DNA from: B1SED10-225 sp964501415 | GTDB lineage: Bacteria; Bacillota_I; Bacilli_A; Izemoplasmatales; Izemoplasmataceae | Assembly: GCA_964501415.1 (NCBI GenBank) | Contig: CAZCSL010000018.1 | Location: forward strand, 1 to 30,616 | DNA: 30,616 nucleotides | Reading direction: 5' to 3' | Shown: positions 5,995-14,337 of the stretch, piece after piece | How positions within the stretch are numbered: position 1 is the stretch's first letter | Layout: the number at the start of each line of letters is the position of its first letter | Made by a program: the position numbers and the translations under genes | Notes under the pieces: generated by a model | The model's database searches: none | The model's input: only the letters and a program-made list of their open reading frames with translations | Told to the model about the DNA's origin: nothing

Positions 5995-8454
5995 TTATTC
6001 CATGATATCATTAAGATCGGTCTCGTGTTCAATAGGCCGGTTTTGTGGGTTGAAATCCAGCCAATGTGAGGGGGTGTAAGGACCCTCATGATAGATGATT
6101 ACATCAGAAGCCCCATCAAAAACATAATTAGACATATGTTCTAAGCCTTCGTATATGTAGATCCAATGTAAGTTAGAGTTGTTAAAGGCGTTGTGTTCTA
6201 TTCTTTCTAAGTTTTCAGGCAAGATGATATTTTGTAAGTTTTCTGTGTTTTGAAAGGCGCGGTTTTCAATGATTTTTATATCATCATGCAATTCAACGTG
6301 ATTAACGCCACTATTTAAGAATAACCAATAAGGGATAATGGTAATGTTGCTGGGAATGGTGATTTCATTTAACGAGTCGGTTTCTCTAAATACGCCATGT
6401 TTAAGGGTTTCTAGACTTTGTGGTAAATTGATGGTATGAAGCGAAGTTGCTTGTCTAAACGCATCGCCTTCAATGACTTTTAATCCGTCAGGTAATTCTA
6501 TCTCTTCAATGGCGGTGGCTTGATAAAAGGCATTGCTTTCAATAATTTCTAAGGAATCTGGTAGATGGACATGTTTTAAGGAATCCGTATCATAAAAGAT
6601 ACGCTCGGCTAAAACCTCGATGCCTTGTGGAATCGTGATTTCATATAGTTCACTCATACTGCTAAAAGCCCAAGGTTTTATGGTTGTAACGCTATTGGGG
6701 ATGTTTATATGGCTCATCGCTTGATTGTTGCTAAAGGCATGATGTCCGATGATTTCTAAGTTGTCGGGTAAATGGATGGTCTCAAGACTGTCTGCATCAC
6801 TAAACGTATTATCGTTAATTTCACTCAATTGTGAACCCGCTTCAAACGTGACTACTTCTAAGGCGCTCATCCGGCGGAAGGCGCTTCTGCCTATATATTC
6901 AACACTAGCTGGAATGAAGACACTTTCTATTTCTTCTAGGCCATTAAAAGCACCGTTACCAATGGTTTTTAAACCATCGTTTAAGTCAATGGCACTTACT
7001 TCACTAAAGGCAAAAGCACTAGCTTCAATTGCTACTAAAGTGTCTGGAAAAACCACTTCACCACTTAATGAGGCATACCCAAAAGCCCACTCACCAATCA
7101 CTTCAATATCGCCTTTTAAGGAGATTTCTGTGATTTCAGTACGACTAAAGGCATAAGGGCCGATCGTTTTTAGGTATTTAGGGACAATCAAATCCTCAGC
7201 CACCACATTGCTAAAAGCATGGTTATGGATGTGTCGCATGGCATCGGGGTTTTTAAAGACCACGGATTCAAGTTCATTTTGATTTTCAAAGGCACGCCCT
7301 TTTATGGTATGTACGTTTTGACCAATGACTAGCGTATCGAGTTCATAGCCTTCATCAATCGAGTACTCAAACATAGCCTCAGAGATGATTGTGACGGGTT
7401 TTCCTCCAATCTCATCGGGAATAACTAAGTCTTTATCATCACCTAAGTATTCGGTTAGAATCGCTTCACCATCTTTGGTTTCAAACAACCATTCATCGGT
7501 AACGCCTTGCCACTTGGCTTCAATGGTGGCGCCTTCATATACATAAAGTTCTACGACGATGACATCCCAATAAGCATCATACCAGTGCAAAAATTCATAA
7601 TCGTCTCTTGAAGGAATCTCTGGAAAATCATCTTCAGTAACGATATCGCCCATATTGAAGGTTTTTTCAATAACCTCAGAGCCATCGTTTAAGTCGAAAG
7701 ATACCACGACTTCCTTTCCTTCATAAATGGGATATAAGTGGTGTTCCCCTTCATCTAAGGTATAAATATCGATTACCTCACCTTCTATTTCATCAGACCA
7801 ACCTATAAAGGTATAATCTGCAAAACTTTCGGGCTTTGGTATCTCGAAATCTTCATCTAAATACCCACTGATACTTTCAATCAGCGTCTCATCCCATTCA
7901 TAAAAGTAGATGGTGACCTCCGCAATAGGATTAAAGATAGCTTCGATAACCATATCTTCATATACGGTGAAGTCATTTTCTTCATATTCAATGAAGACGT
8001 ATCCTTCCATCGCTTGTGGTTCGTCTAAAGATAGGGTTTCACCATGCTCAATATCTTTGGTTTCAATCACCCCTTCAGGGCCTTCAATGGTAATTTCATA
8101 CACGTTAATCTCATAGACGGGTTCAATAATTTTATCTTCGGTATACGTTAATTCGGGAATATCCCAATGGACAAAATAATGCCCTTCTTTATCAGGCGCA
8201 TCTGGCATGATAAAATCACTTTCTTCATTAATCTCAATGGCATCGATAACGTTGCCATCCACATCCACGAATTCTAAAGTTATCGTATCATCATCAGTGT
8301 CTACGTCGGTATCATTCTCATCATCGCTGACTGTGTCAGTATCATCATCTATATCACCGGGTTGTTCATCATCGGTGTCACTTGCATCTTCTGTGTCACA
8401 TGCGGCCATAAAAAACATTATAAAGACTAGGATTGTTAAACGTAGTAAACGCAC
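5995..8454 (-). CDS. Large surface lipoprotein with InlB-like and BspA-type LRR repeats
   Basis: An 819-residue predicted lipoprotein. The signal peptide ends in FMAAC with the lipidated Cys at residue 19, followed by an Asp/Thr-rich linker (about 20-58) that probably spaces the protein from the membrane. Next come about four beta-rich repeats (about 58-325) of the InlB B-repeat/Listeria-Bacteroides type, with pattern GYxFxxW, then NGSEVIEKTFNMGD. From about 345 to 800 there are many BspA-type LRRs with the core SLETIxLPxSLxxIxxxAF. The start is GTG at 8454: GAGGAGGG (8467-8460) is 5 nt away, and an overlapping ATG at 8456 is out of frame. It probably acts as an adhesin or surface binding protein. 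Long open frames on the opposite strand reflect repetitive codon use and are not genes. Confidence 0.9.
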   Translation of the reverse strand: MRLLRLTILVFIMFFMAACDTEDASDTDDEQPGDIDDDTDTVSDDENDTDVDTDDDTITLEFVDVDGNVIDAIEINEESDFIMPDAPDKEGHYFVHWDIPELTYTEDKIIEPVYEINVYEITIEGPEGVIETKDIEHGETLSLDEPQAMEGYVFIEYEENDFTVYEDMVIEAIFNPIAEVTIYFYEWDETLIESISGYLDEDFEIPKPESFADYTFIGWSDEIEGEVIDIYTLDEGEHHLYPIYEGKEVVVSFDLNDGSEVIEKTFNMGDIVTEDDFPEIPSRDDYEFLHWYDAYWDVIVVELYVYEGATIEAKWQGVTDEWLFETKDGEAILTEYLGDDKDLVIPDEIGGKPVTIISEAMFEYSIDEGYELDTLVIGQNVHTIKGRAFENQNELESVVFKNPDAMRHIHNHAFSNVVAEDLIVPKYLKTIGPYAFSRTEITEISLKGDIEVIGEWAFGYASLSGEVVFPDTLVAIEASAFAFSEVSAIDLNDGLKTIGNGAFNGLEEIESVFIPASVEYIGRSAFRRMSALEVVTFEAGSQLSEINDNTFSDADSLETIHLPDNLEIIGHHAFSNNQAMSHINIPNSVTTIKPWAFSSMSELYEITIPQGIEVLAERIFYDTDSLKHVHLPDSLEIIESNAFYQATAIEEIELPDGLKVIEGDAFRQATSLHTINLPQSLETLKHGVFRETDSLNEITIPSNITIIPYWLFLNSGVNHVELHDDIKIIENRAFQNTENLQNIILPENLERIEHNAFNNSNLHWIYIYEGLEHMSNYVFDGASDVIIYHEGPYTPSHWLDFNPQNRPIEHETDLNDIME

Positions 8455-8481
8455 ATAATCCCTCCTCGTATTGATAGCTTT

Positions 8482-8510
8482 AGTCTAAACAATAAAATTT
8501 TGAACATCAA
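8482..8510 (-). promoter_or_regulatory. Sigma-A type promoter of the large LRR gene
   Basis: On the minus strand, TTGATG (8510-8505), a 17-nt spacer and TAGACT (8487-8482). Each box matches the consensus at four of six positions. The predicted start near 8475 leaves a short leader containing the GAGGAGGG site. Confidence 0.55.
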
Positions 8511-8532
8511 ATCATGTGCGTTTATTTCTCCT

Positions 8533-8568
8533 ATAAAATAAAAAAATGACTACGAGGGTAGTCATTTT
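8533..8568 (-). terminator. Terminator of the gntR/nucleoside operon
   Basis: Stem arms 8543-8553 and 8558-8568 (AAAATGACTAC with GTAGTCATTTT). On the minus strand the hairpin is followed by a T-rich tail, directly after the stop of the GntR-family gene. Confidence 0.88.
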
Positions 8569-8574
8569 GAGTGC

Positions 8575-9303
8575 TTATAAGCCGCTGCGAGTGATGGTAA
8601 AATCAAAATATTCAGGTCTGATTGAGTGTCTGGTTAAAGCAACAGGAAAACCATTACTATCATAGAAGACTTCCTCGATCATCATTAGTTTTTCATCGAG
8701 TTTGATATTCATAATATCGACTAAGAACTCACCGGCTTCTGTCGATACGAGTCTAGCCGTCGATTTAGATGCACCTTGTGTAAGCTCGTTTTCCACAAAT
8801 TTAGAAATCGTTTCTTTATCATGCAAGTCAATACCCAAATCCATCATATATTTAGATGAAACCATGTAAAGCGAATAACAAATAATGGTATCGCTGTCGT
8901 TGACGGTATAGGTTTTATGACAACTCATAATGAGCGTGCTTTTGTCCATTTTAAGCTTTTTCATCTGATAGCTATTCGGGACTTCAAACAAGATATTTAA
9001 TAAATGGTCTTTGATCGCGCCCTTTGAAAAAGACCTAGGAATGGCAATCAGTTTTTCTAAGCCACTTTCGGGTTTGTTTTCCCAAGGCAATACGTAGTTT
9101 CCTTTACCTTGTTTATTATAGATGAGTCCGTTTTCCTTGAGTAGAAGTAAGGCTTGTCTTAATGTCGCTCTACTAACTTTGAATTGTTTAGAGAGTTCAA
9201 GTTCGCCGGGTAGTCTTTCTCCTTTTTTTAGTTCTTCTTGAATGATCATATCGTAAATCTTTTCATAAATTTCAACATAAAGTGGTTTCTTTTTTATGCT
9301 CAT
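8575..9303 (-). CDS. GntR-family (HutC/UTRA) transcriptional regulator
   Basis: A 242-residue regulator. Residues 1-70 form the GntR winged helix-turn-helix, with GERLPGELELSKQFKVSRAT and LRQALLLLKENGLI as the recognition region and GKGNYV in the wing. Residues about 95-235 form a UTRA ligand-binding domain, ending in FPVALTRHSIRPEYFDF. HutC/UTRA proteins bind small metabolites and usually repress nearby uptake and breakdown genes, so it probably controls the nucleoside operon directly upstream, with a nucleoside, base or sugar phosphate as inducer (inference). It starts 48 bp after the amidohydrolase gene and has its own consensus promoter inside the end of that gene. A candidate operator covers the start of the operon at 16979-16996. 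Confidence 0.9.
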   Translation of the reverse strand: MSIKKKPLYVEIYEKIYDMIIQEELKKGERLPGELELSKQFKVSRATLRQALLLLKENGLIYNKQGKGNYVLPWENKPESGLEKLIAIPRSFSKGAIKDHLLNILFEVPNSYQMKKLKMDKSTLIMSCHKTYTVNDSDTIICYSLYMVSSKYMMDLGIDLHDKETISKFVENELTQGASKSTARLVSTEAGEFLVDIMNIKLDEKLMMIEEVFYDSNGFPVALTRHSIRPEYFDFTITRSGL

Positions 9304-9340
9304 GGCTTATCAGACCCCTTCTAGATGTCAATATCAAAAT

Positions 9341-9368
9341 ATTATATCACATTAATTGGGCTTGTCAA
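9341..9368 (-). promoter_or_regulatory. Consensus promoter of the GntR-family gene
   Basis: On the minus strand TTGACA (9368-9363), 16-nt spacer, TATAAT (9346-9341). Both hexamers are perfect. The -35 lies inside the last codons of the amidohydrolase gene. The leader contains AGATGTC (plus strand 9323-9329), which is also part of the dyad at the operon promoter, so autoregulation is possible. Confidence 0.75.
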
Positions 9369-10686
9369 AGAATTGAATGGCTTCTAAAATGCTTCTTGAA
9401 GATTTTCTGCAGGCCGTTTTGACGGCTTGTGCGTCTAGGGTACGGTGTTTTTGGTTTCGATACAAGAACCCACCTCCAACCATCACATCGGTGATGTTGC
9501 TTGGTTGGGCACTATAGACAAGCGCAGAGGTAACCATGGAAAAATGATCCTTAAAAACGGGTGTTAAGTTAGTGTCATCTAAATCAAAGGCGATCAAATC
9601 GGCTTGTTTGCCTATCTCTAAGCTGCCAATTTTATCCTCGGCAAACAAACACTTGGCCGCATCGATGGTAATCAGTTTCAAGGCTTCTAACGCAGGTATA
9701 AAGGTAGGGTCATGTTCGTGCATCTTTTGAATCAAGACCCCGGTTTTCAGATCGCTTAAAAGATTAAAGGCATTGTTGGATTGCACCCCATCCATCGCTA
9801 GGGAAATATCCAAGCCTTGATTTTTTAAGGCTTTAAAGGGCATAATGCCGCTTACTAACTTGAGGTTGCTGATGGGGTTATAAGATATTTTTACGTCAAA
9901 CTCTTTTAAGATGTCAATATCGCTTTGATCGACGTGAATCGTATGAGCCGATAAGGTTTTACGCGCTAACAAACCCGTTTTTTTCAAATAGGCAACGGGA
10001 CGCAAACCATGTTTTTCAAGCGATTCATCGACCTCATCTTGGGTTTCTGCGATGTGGATGTGGACGATTAAATCATGTTTTTTAGCCAGTTCATTGATGG
10101 CTTTAATCGTTTGATCATCACAACTGTAAATGGCGTGAGGCCCGATACAAGGGATGATACGGGGGTGCGGGTCTTTGATGGTGTTTTCAATAAACGCCTT
10201 CGCCGTTAAAAACGGATTATCGCTCTCAGGTGAAGGCCATGAAAAGACTGAAGGCGCAATATAAGCGCGCAGACCTGATTCTAAGACCGCTTTTTTGACC
10301 TCGCTTGCGTAGTAATACTGATCAGCAAACGTGGTGACGCCTGATTCAATCAATTCTAGGCAGCTTAGTTTGGCTGCGTGATAGGCATCCTTGGCTTGGA
10401 TGTGTTTTTCTGCAGGCCACATATAGTCTTTTAACCAATCCATGAGGGAAAGGTCGTCGGCAATGCCTCTAAATAGAGGAGAATGGGAGTGGGTGTGGGT
10501 GTTGATGAACCCTGGTACAAGCACTTTATTAGACATATCGACGACCTGGCCTTTGACTTTCTCAGGGTTAAAAGGACCGATATGTGTGATAATATCATCC
10601 TTCATAACAACCATGCCATTGGGGTGGAACGGCGCGTTGTCATCCATGGTGATAATCGTTCCTTTTATCAATGATTTATAAGCCAA
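9352..10686 (-). CDS. Amidohydrolase of the MTA/SAH/adenosine deaminase (TRZ/ATZ) group
   Basis: A 444-residue metal-dependent amidohydrolase. The metal-binding set is visible: His64 and His66 in NTHTHSH, His221 in HIHIAE, His248 in LSAHTI and Asp299 in AMDGVQSNN. The order and the LFRGIADDLSLMDWL segment place it with the MtaD/TrzA/SsnA group, which includes 5'-methylthioadenosine/S-adenosylhomocysteine deaminases and alternative adenosine deaminases. With nucleoside importer and phosphorylase genes upstream, deamination of adenosine or a related purine is likely, but guanine or another heterocycle cannot be excluded. The start is TTG at 10686, with GGAGGG (10698-10693) 6 nt away. It is 23 bp after the phosphorylase gene and is the last enzyme of the operon. 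Confidence 0.85.
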   Translation of the reverse strand: MAYKSLIKGTIITMDDNAPFHPNGMVVMKDDIITHIGPFNPEKVKGQVVDMSNKVLVPGFINTHTHSHSPLFRGIADDLSLMDWLKDYMWPAEKHIQAKDAYHAAKLSCLELIESGVTTFADQYYYASEVKKAVLESGLRAYIAPSVFSWPSPESDNPFLTAKAFIENTIKDPHPRIIPCIGPHAIYSCDDQTIKAINELAKKHDLIVHIHIAETQDEVDESLEKHGLRPVAYLKKTGLLARKTLSAHTIHVDQSDIDILKEFDVKISYNPISNLKLVSGIMPFKALKNQGLDISLAMDGVQSNNAFNLLSDLKTGVLIQKMHEHDPTFIPALEALKLITIDAAKCLFAEDKIGSLEIGKQADLIAFDLDDTNLTPVFKDHFSMVTSALVYSAQPSNITDVMVGGGFLYRNQKHRTLDAQAVKTACRKSSRSILEAIQFFDKPN

Positions 10687-10709
10687 GGCAATCCCTCCAT
10701 GTGGTAGTT

Positions 10710-11483
10710 TTACGATTGGTTTTGATGATATTGGTAGATCGTTTCAAGCACGACTTGGATTTCTTTTTCCCAAGCTTCCGCGAGTTTTTCGTTTTTTTCT
10801 TGATAGATGACTTCTCCGGTTTTTAAGTTACCTGAAACCCCGCAAATACAAGCGGCTTTAACATCGCGCATGTGCGCGACGGTAAATAAGGCAGAAGCCT
10901 CCATTTCAATATTGGTTATTTTTAGGTCAATCAGCTTTTGAATCCATTCAGGGGATTCCCCGTAAAAGGCATCATCGGTGGAGCTGATACCGTAAAAAAC
11001 TTTGGTGTCATCTTGTTTGGATAACGCTAAAGCAGTCGTTTTAAGTTGATGGGTAAAATCTGGATCAGCGATAGCGGGAAATTGCTGGGGCACATAAAAC
11101 TTAGAGGTACCTTCGTTTTTCATCGCTGCGGTTGTGATGACTAAATCGCCGATATTGATGCCATCTTTAATCGCGGCCGTACTGCCAATTCTAATCAAGA
11201 CCTTAGCACCGATGTTGATTAGTTCCTCTGCGGCGATGGCTGCGGAAGGACAGCCCATTCCCGTTGAGGTGACGCTGATTTTAACGCCTTTATAGGTGCC
11301 TGTGAAGGTTCGGTGTTCACGGTTATGACCGACGAGTTTTGGGTTATCTAAATACTTTGCGACGATATCCGAGCGTGCTGGGTCACCGGGTAAGAGGACG
11401 TATTCGCCAATATCCCCGGGTTTAAGCTTAATATGGTATTGTAAGACGTCTTTGGTGACGTCTTGTTTGTTTAAGATAGACAT
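10710..11483 (-). CDS. Nucleoside phosphorylase, PNP/UDP family, paralogue 1
   Basis: A 257-residue phosphorylase that splits a nucleoside with phosphate to base plus (deoxy)ribose-1-phosphate in the cytoplasm. Family marks are LPGDPAR near the start (phosphate binding), STGMGCPSAAIAAEEL (the conserved glycine-rich segment), RIGSTAAI and the ribose-contacting IEMEASALF. Its sequence is clearly different from the neighbouring Udp-like protein, for instance GDPAR against GSPDR and a SGNLKTGE loop near the end, so the two probably split the substrate range, this one perhaps taking purine nucleosides. AGGAGG overlaps the stop of the upstream gene and gives a firm start; the gap is 10 bp. Confidence 0.87.
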   Translation of the reverse strand: MSILNKQDVTKDVLQYHIKLKPGDIGEYVLLPGDPARSDIVAKYLDNPKLVGHNREHRTFTGTYKGVKISVTSTGMGCPSAAIAAEELINIGAKVLIRIGSTAAIKDGINIGDLVITTAAMKNEGTSKFYVPQQFPAIADPDFTHQLKTTALALSKQDDTKVFYGISSTDDAFYGESPEWIQKLIDLKITNIEMEASALFTVAHMRDVKAACICGVSGNLKTGEVIYQEKNEKLAEAWEKEIQVVLETIYQYHQNQS

Positions 11484-11493
11484 AGTTTTCCTC

Positions 11494-12264
11494 CTAGGAT
11501 TGGTTAGTTTTGTCGGCTTTTATGACGTTGCGCATCCCTTCGATGCCAACTTCAATCACGCGGCCTTCCACATCGATGGGATAACCACTTGTGCGGTTGG
11601 TCGTACCTACATCGGTTGCGGAAACTAAGACGGTGGCAACGCGTACACCTAAAGAAGCCCCGACGGTAAATAAGGTGGCTGATTCCATGGAGGTGCTCTC
11701 AGCGCCCCCAGCGATGTAAGCATTCCAGCGATTGATCAAATCATACCCAACGGGTTTGGTTTCTGGTTCGGTTTGGGTATAAAAGGAATCTTTGGTGATA
11801 TTGACGCCAATTTTAGGTTCAAAGCCTTTGGTGATGGCGGCTTCTTCTAAGTGGCGCACGATACTGTAGGTTGGCACCGCGGGAAATTCAATCGGTAAAT
11901 AATGGGTGCCTGTACCTTCCATTCTGACCACGCCATTAGGAATAACCACGTCGCCTTTTTCCACGTTGGTCGAAGTAGAGGCACACGTCCCGATGCGGAT
12001 AAAGGTATCGACGCCAATCTTGTGTAATTCTTCCATGGCAATGGCTGCGGAAGGCCCGCCAATACCGGTTGAACAAACCAAGACCTTTTCTCCTTCTAAA
12101 TACCCTTCATAGGTAGTATATTCGCGGTGCTGTGCAATGAATTTGGCATTATCCAGATGTTTGGCAATCTTCTCACAACGATCAGGACTGCCGGGTACAA
12201 ACACGTATTTGGCTTTGTCTTTACTGGATAGGTGAATATGCATTTGTTTTTTTTCTTCTGACAT
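11494..12264 (-). CDS. Uridine phosphorylase-like nucleoside phosphorylase
   Basis: A 256-residue PNP/UDP-family enzyme that resembles E. coli uridine phosphorylase over its length: SPDRCEKIAKHLD, AQHREYTTYEG, CSTGIGGPSAAIAMEEL, FIRIGT, LPIEFPAVP and SMESATLF. It should release uracil (or another base) and ribose-1-phosphate from imported nucleosides. The usual GDPDR phosphate loop reads GSPDR here, a Ser for the usual Asp. A segment with AGGAESTSMESATLF precedes the ribose-binding Glu. It lies 31 bp downstream of the second permease gene and 10 bp upstream of the paralogous phosphorylase. Uridine specificity is inferred from similarity. Confidence 0.87.
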   Translation of the reverse strand: MSEEKKQMHIHLSSKDKAKYVFVPGSPDRCEKIAKHLDNAKFIAQHREYTTYEGYLEGEKVLVCSTGIGGPSAAIAMEELHKIGVDTFIRIGTCASTSTNVEKGDVVIPNGVVRMEGTGTHYLPIEFPAVPTYSIVRHLEEAAITKGFEPKIGVNITKDSFYTQTEPETKPVGYDLINRWNAYIAGGAESTSMESATLFTVGASLGVRVATVLVSATDVGTTNRTSGYPIDVEGRVIEVGIEGMRNVIKADKTNQS

Positions 12265-12295
12265 ACTATTCCTTCTTTCTATTTGGATTTAAACC

Positions 12296-13243
12296 TTATC
12301 TATCGGAAACATCATAAGGCACACCGATCGCACTTGGTGCGGGTGAAGCGCCTTTAGAAAAGGCAAGGACTACGAGTGTGGCTACATATGGTAACATCTT
12401 ATAAAACTCTCCTGCGATCCAATCGATATCTCTAAAGAAGATTAAGGACCCATAAGCTGCGCCAATGGTTTGCATCAGTCCAAAGAAGAACGAAATCAAA
12501 ATGATGCGCTTGATGTTCCATTTACTAAAGACCAACACGGCAATGGCTAAGAAACCGTAACCTGAGACCTCAGCACTAAATTCAACGGCGGTAGGAATAA
12601 AGAAGACCATACCACCCAAACCGGCTAAGGCACCAGAGATTAAGACGCTGGCATAACGCACCCTTTTCACGTTAACGCCTGCGGCATCCAAGGCGTGTGG
12701 ATGTTCACCACTCGCTCTTAATCTAAGCCCAAAGCGCGTTTTTAAAATAACAACGATGGAGATTAAGAAGACCACTAAGGCCACATAGGTGGTGATATAA
12801 GCTCTTTCAAACAACACGGGTCCGATAAAGGGGATTTCACTTAAAACCGGTATGGAACGAATTTGAAAGCGTTGACGGAAAGGAATGAGTTCTGAAGGTG
12901 TCACTTCTCTGGCAATAAAGACCGCCATGGCAGGGGCGATGATGTTCAATGCCATACCACTAATCGCTTGGTTAGCTTTCATAGAAACCGAGGCATAAGC
13001 ATGCATGAGCCCCAGCAACATCCCACCTGAGGTGGCGATCAAAAGCGCGATAACTAGTGTCAATTGCCCATCCATTCTACCTTCCATGAAGAAGAGGAAC
13101 AAGATGCCACAAAAGGCGCCAAAAATCATAAGTCCTTCTAAGGCGATATTGACGATACCGGATTTCTCCGAATAAAGTCCACCAACCGCGACAACGAGTA
13201 AAGGCATCGAGAAAAAGAGCATTTGTTGTAATAGGAAAATCAT
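12296..13243 (-). CDS. Nucleoside ABC transporter permease (NupC/YufQ-type)
   Basis: A 315-residue polytopic permease of the branched-chain amino acid/ribose superfamily, in the BmpA-associated nucleoside branch. Typical features are the early SEKSGIVNIALEGLMIFGAF segment, the MKANQAISGMALNI segment and the cytoplasmic coupling loop with FGLRLRASGEHPHALDAAGV. About eight or more membrane spans are apparent. It would pair with the other permease as a heterodimer and be driven by the duplicated ATPase. Its ATG overlaps the TGA of the upstream permease gene by 4 bp, a sign of coupled translation. Confidence 0.9.
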   Translation of the reverse strand: MIFLLQQMLFFSMPLLVVAVGGLYSEKSGIVNIALEGLMIFGAFCGILFLFFMEGRMDGQLTLVIALLIATSGGMLLGLMHAYASVSMKANQAISGMALNIIAPAMAVFIAREVTPSELIPFRQRFQIRSIPVLSEIPFIGPVLFERAYITTYVALVVFLISIVVILKTRFGLRLRASGEHPHALDAAGVNVKRVRYASVLISGALAGLGGMVFFIPTAVEFSAEVSGYGFLAIAVLVFSKWNIKRIILISFFFGLMQTIGAAYGSLIFFRDIDWIAGEFYKMLPYVATLVVLAFSKGASPAPSAIGVPYDVSDR

Positions 13244-14337
13244 GCTTCCTCACCTTCTTCCCTTAATCTAAAGACACGAACAGCAAGCTTACCAAATATT
13301 AAGGACAAAGCACTGAAATAAACGATCATACCGGTCATCACTTCAATAACCTCAGGCGCAAAATCGAATAATTGCATGGTTTGTCCCCCAAGTTGAAGGT
13401 AGCCAAAGAACAGACCTGCTAAGAAGATACCAAGCGGTTCTTTTAGGCCTAAAAGGGCAACTGAGATGCCCATGAACCCTTGGGTTGGTAAGATATCTCT
13501 TACGTTGATAAACGTCATGGAATCACTTAAGTATAAGACAGAACCAGCCACACCGGCTAAGGCTCCCGCCACCATCATCGCATTGACGATGCGTTTTTTC
13601 TCACTGATTCCAGCATATTTAGAGGCGTTTTTATTAAAGCCAACCGCTTTTAATTCAAAGCCAAAGACCGTTTTATTTAAAATAAAGAAAACGACGATAG
13701 CGCCAATGATGGCTAACCAAAATCCGCCTTGTATATTGGAACGGGGGAACAAGGTATCAAGGCCAAACTTAGGAATAATGTTATCGCTAGGTACTGGCAA
13801 GGAGCGGTTGTTTAAACTATCGTAAACGGTCCGTTTAACCGAAAAGTTTACTAAGAAGAGGGCAATATAGTTCATCATGATGGTGGTGACCACTTCATGA
13901 ACCCCTTTAAAGGCTTTTAACAATCCGGGGATAATTCCCCACATCGCGCCTGCTAAGCCTGCGCCAATCACGGCGACGACCCAAGTGAAAGGCCCAAAAT
14001 AAGCAAACCTTACGCCGATTAAAACGGCGATGAACCCACCGATCATCATCTGTCCCGTTGCCCCGATATTAAATAAGCCTGTCTTAAAGGCAAATCCGAC
14101 TGATAGACCGGTTAAGATAATTGGGGTGGCAAAATAAATAACGTTACCAAAGGAAGTCAAGCCCCGTCTAAATCCCGCAAATAACATCGAGTTAAACGCA
14201 GGAAAGGCTTGTGATGGGTTGATAAACAACAAGATTAAAAAGCCTACAAACAAACCAGCCACAATAGCTAATAACGATGCATAAATCTGTAATAACCGAT
14301 AAGAACGAAGCGCATCAATGACTTTACTTAGATTCAT
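13240..14337 (-). CDS. Nucleoside ABC transporter permease (NupB/YufP-type)
   Basis: A 365-residue membrane protein and partner of the permease encoded next. Family marks are the FKTGLFNIGATGQMMIGGF segment, the GVHEVVTTIMMNYIALFLVN segment and the coupling loop around FELKAVGFNKNASKYAGIS. I place the start at 14337 because GAGGTG (14349-14344) lies 6 nt before that ATG and MNLSKVIDALRSYR is a natural permease start. An in-frame ATG at 14385 would add 16 residues but lies inside the ATPase gene. The chosen start overlaps the ATPase stop by 14 bp. Confidence 0.9.
   Translation of the reverse strand: MNLSKVIDALRSYRLLQIYASLLAIVAGLFVGFLILLFINPSQAFPAFNSMLFAGFRRGLTSFGNVIYFATPIILTGLSVGFAFKTGLFNIGATGQMMIGGFIAVLIGVRFAYFGPFTWVVAVIGAGLAGAMWGIIPGLLKAFKGVHEVVTTIMMNYIALFLVNFSVKRTVYDSLNNRSLPVPSDNIIPKFGLDTLFPRSNIQGGFWLAIIGAIVVFFILNKTVFGFELKAVGFNKNASKYAGISEKKRIVNAMMVAGALAGVAGSVLYLSDSMTFINVRDILPTQGFMGISVALLGLKEPLGIFLAGLFFGYLQLGGQTMQLFDFAPEVIEVMTGMIVYFSALSLIFGKLAVRVFRLREEGEEA

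Noticed and set aside
6749..8458. Several open frames on the plus strand across the large LRR gene (for example 6749-7156, 7910-8116, 8207-8458)
   Set aside because: They are Ser/Thr-rich mirror frames of the repetitive acidic minus-strand gene and have no RBS or family match.
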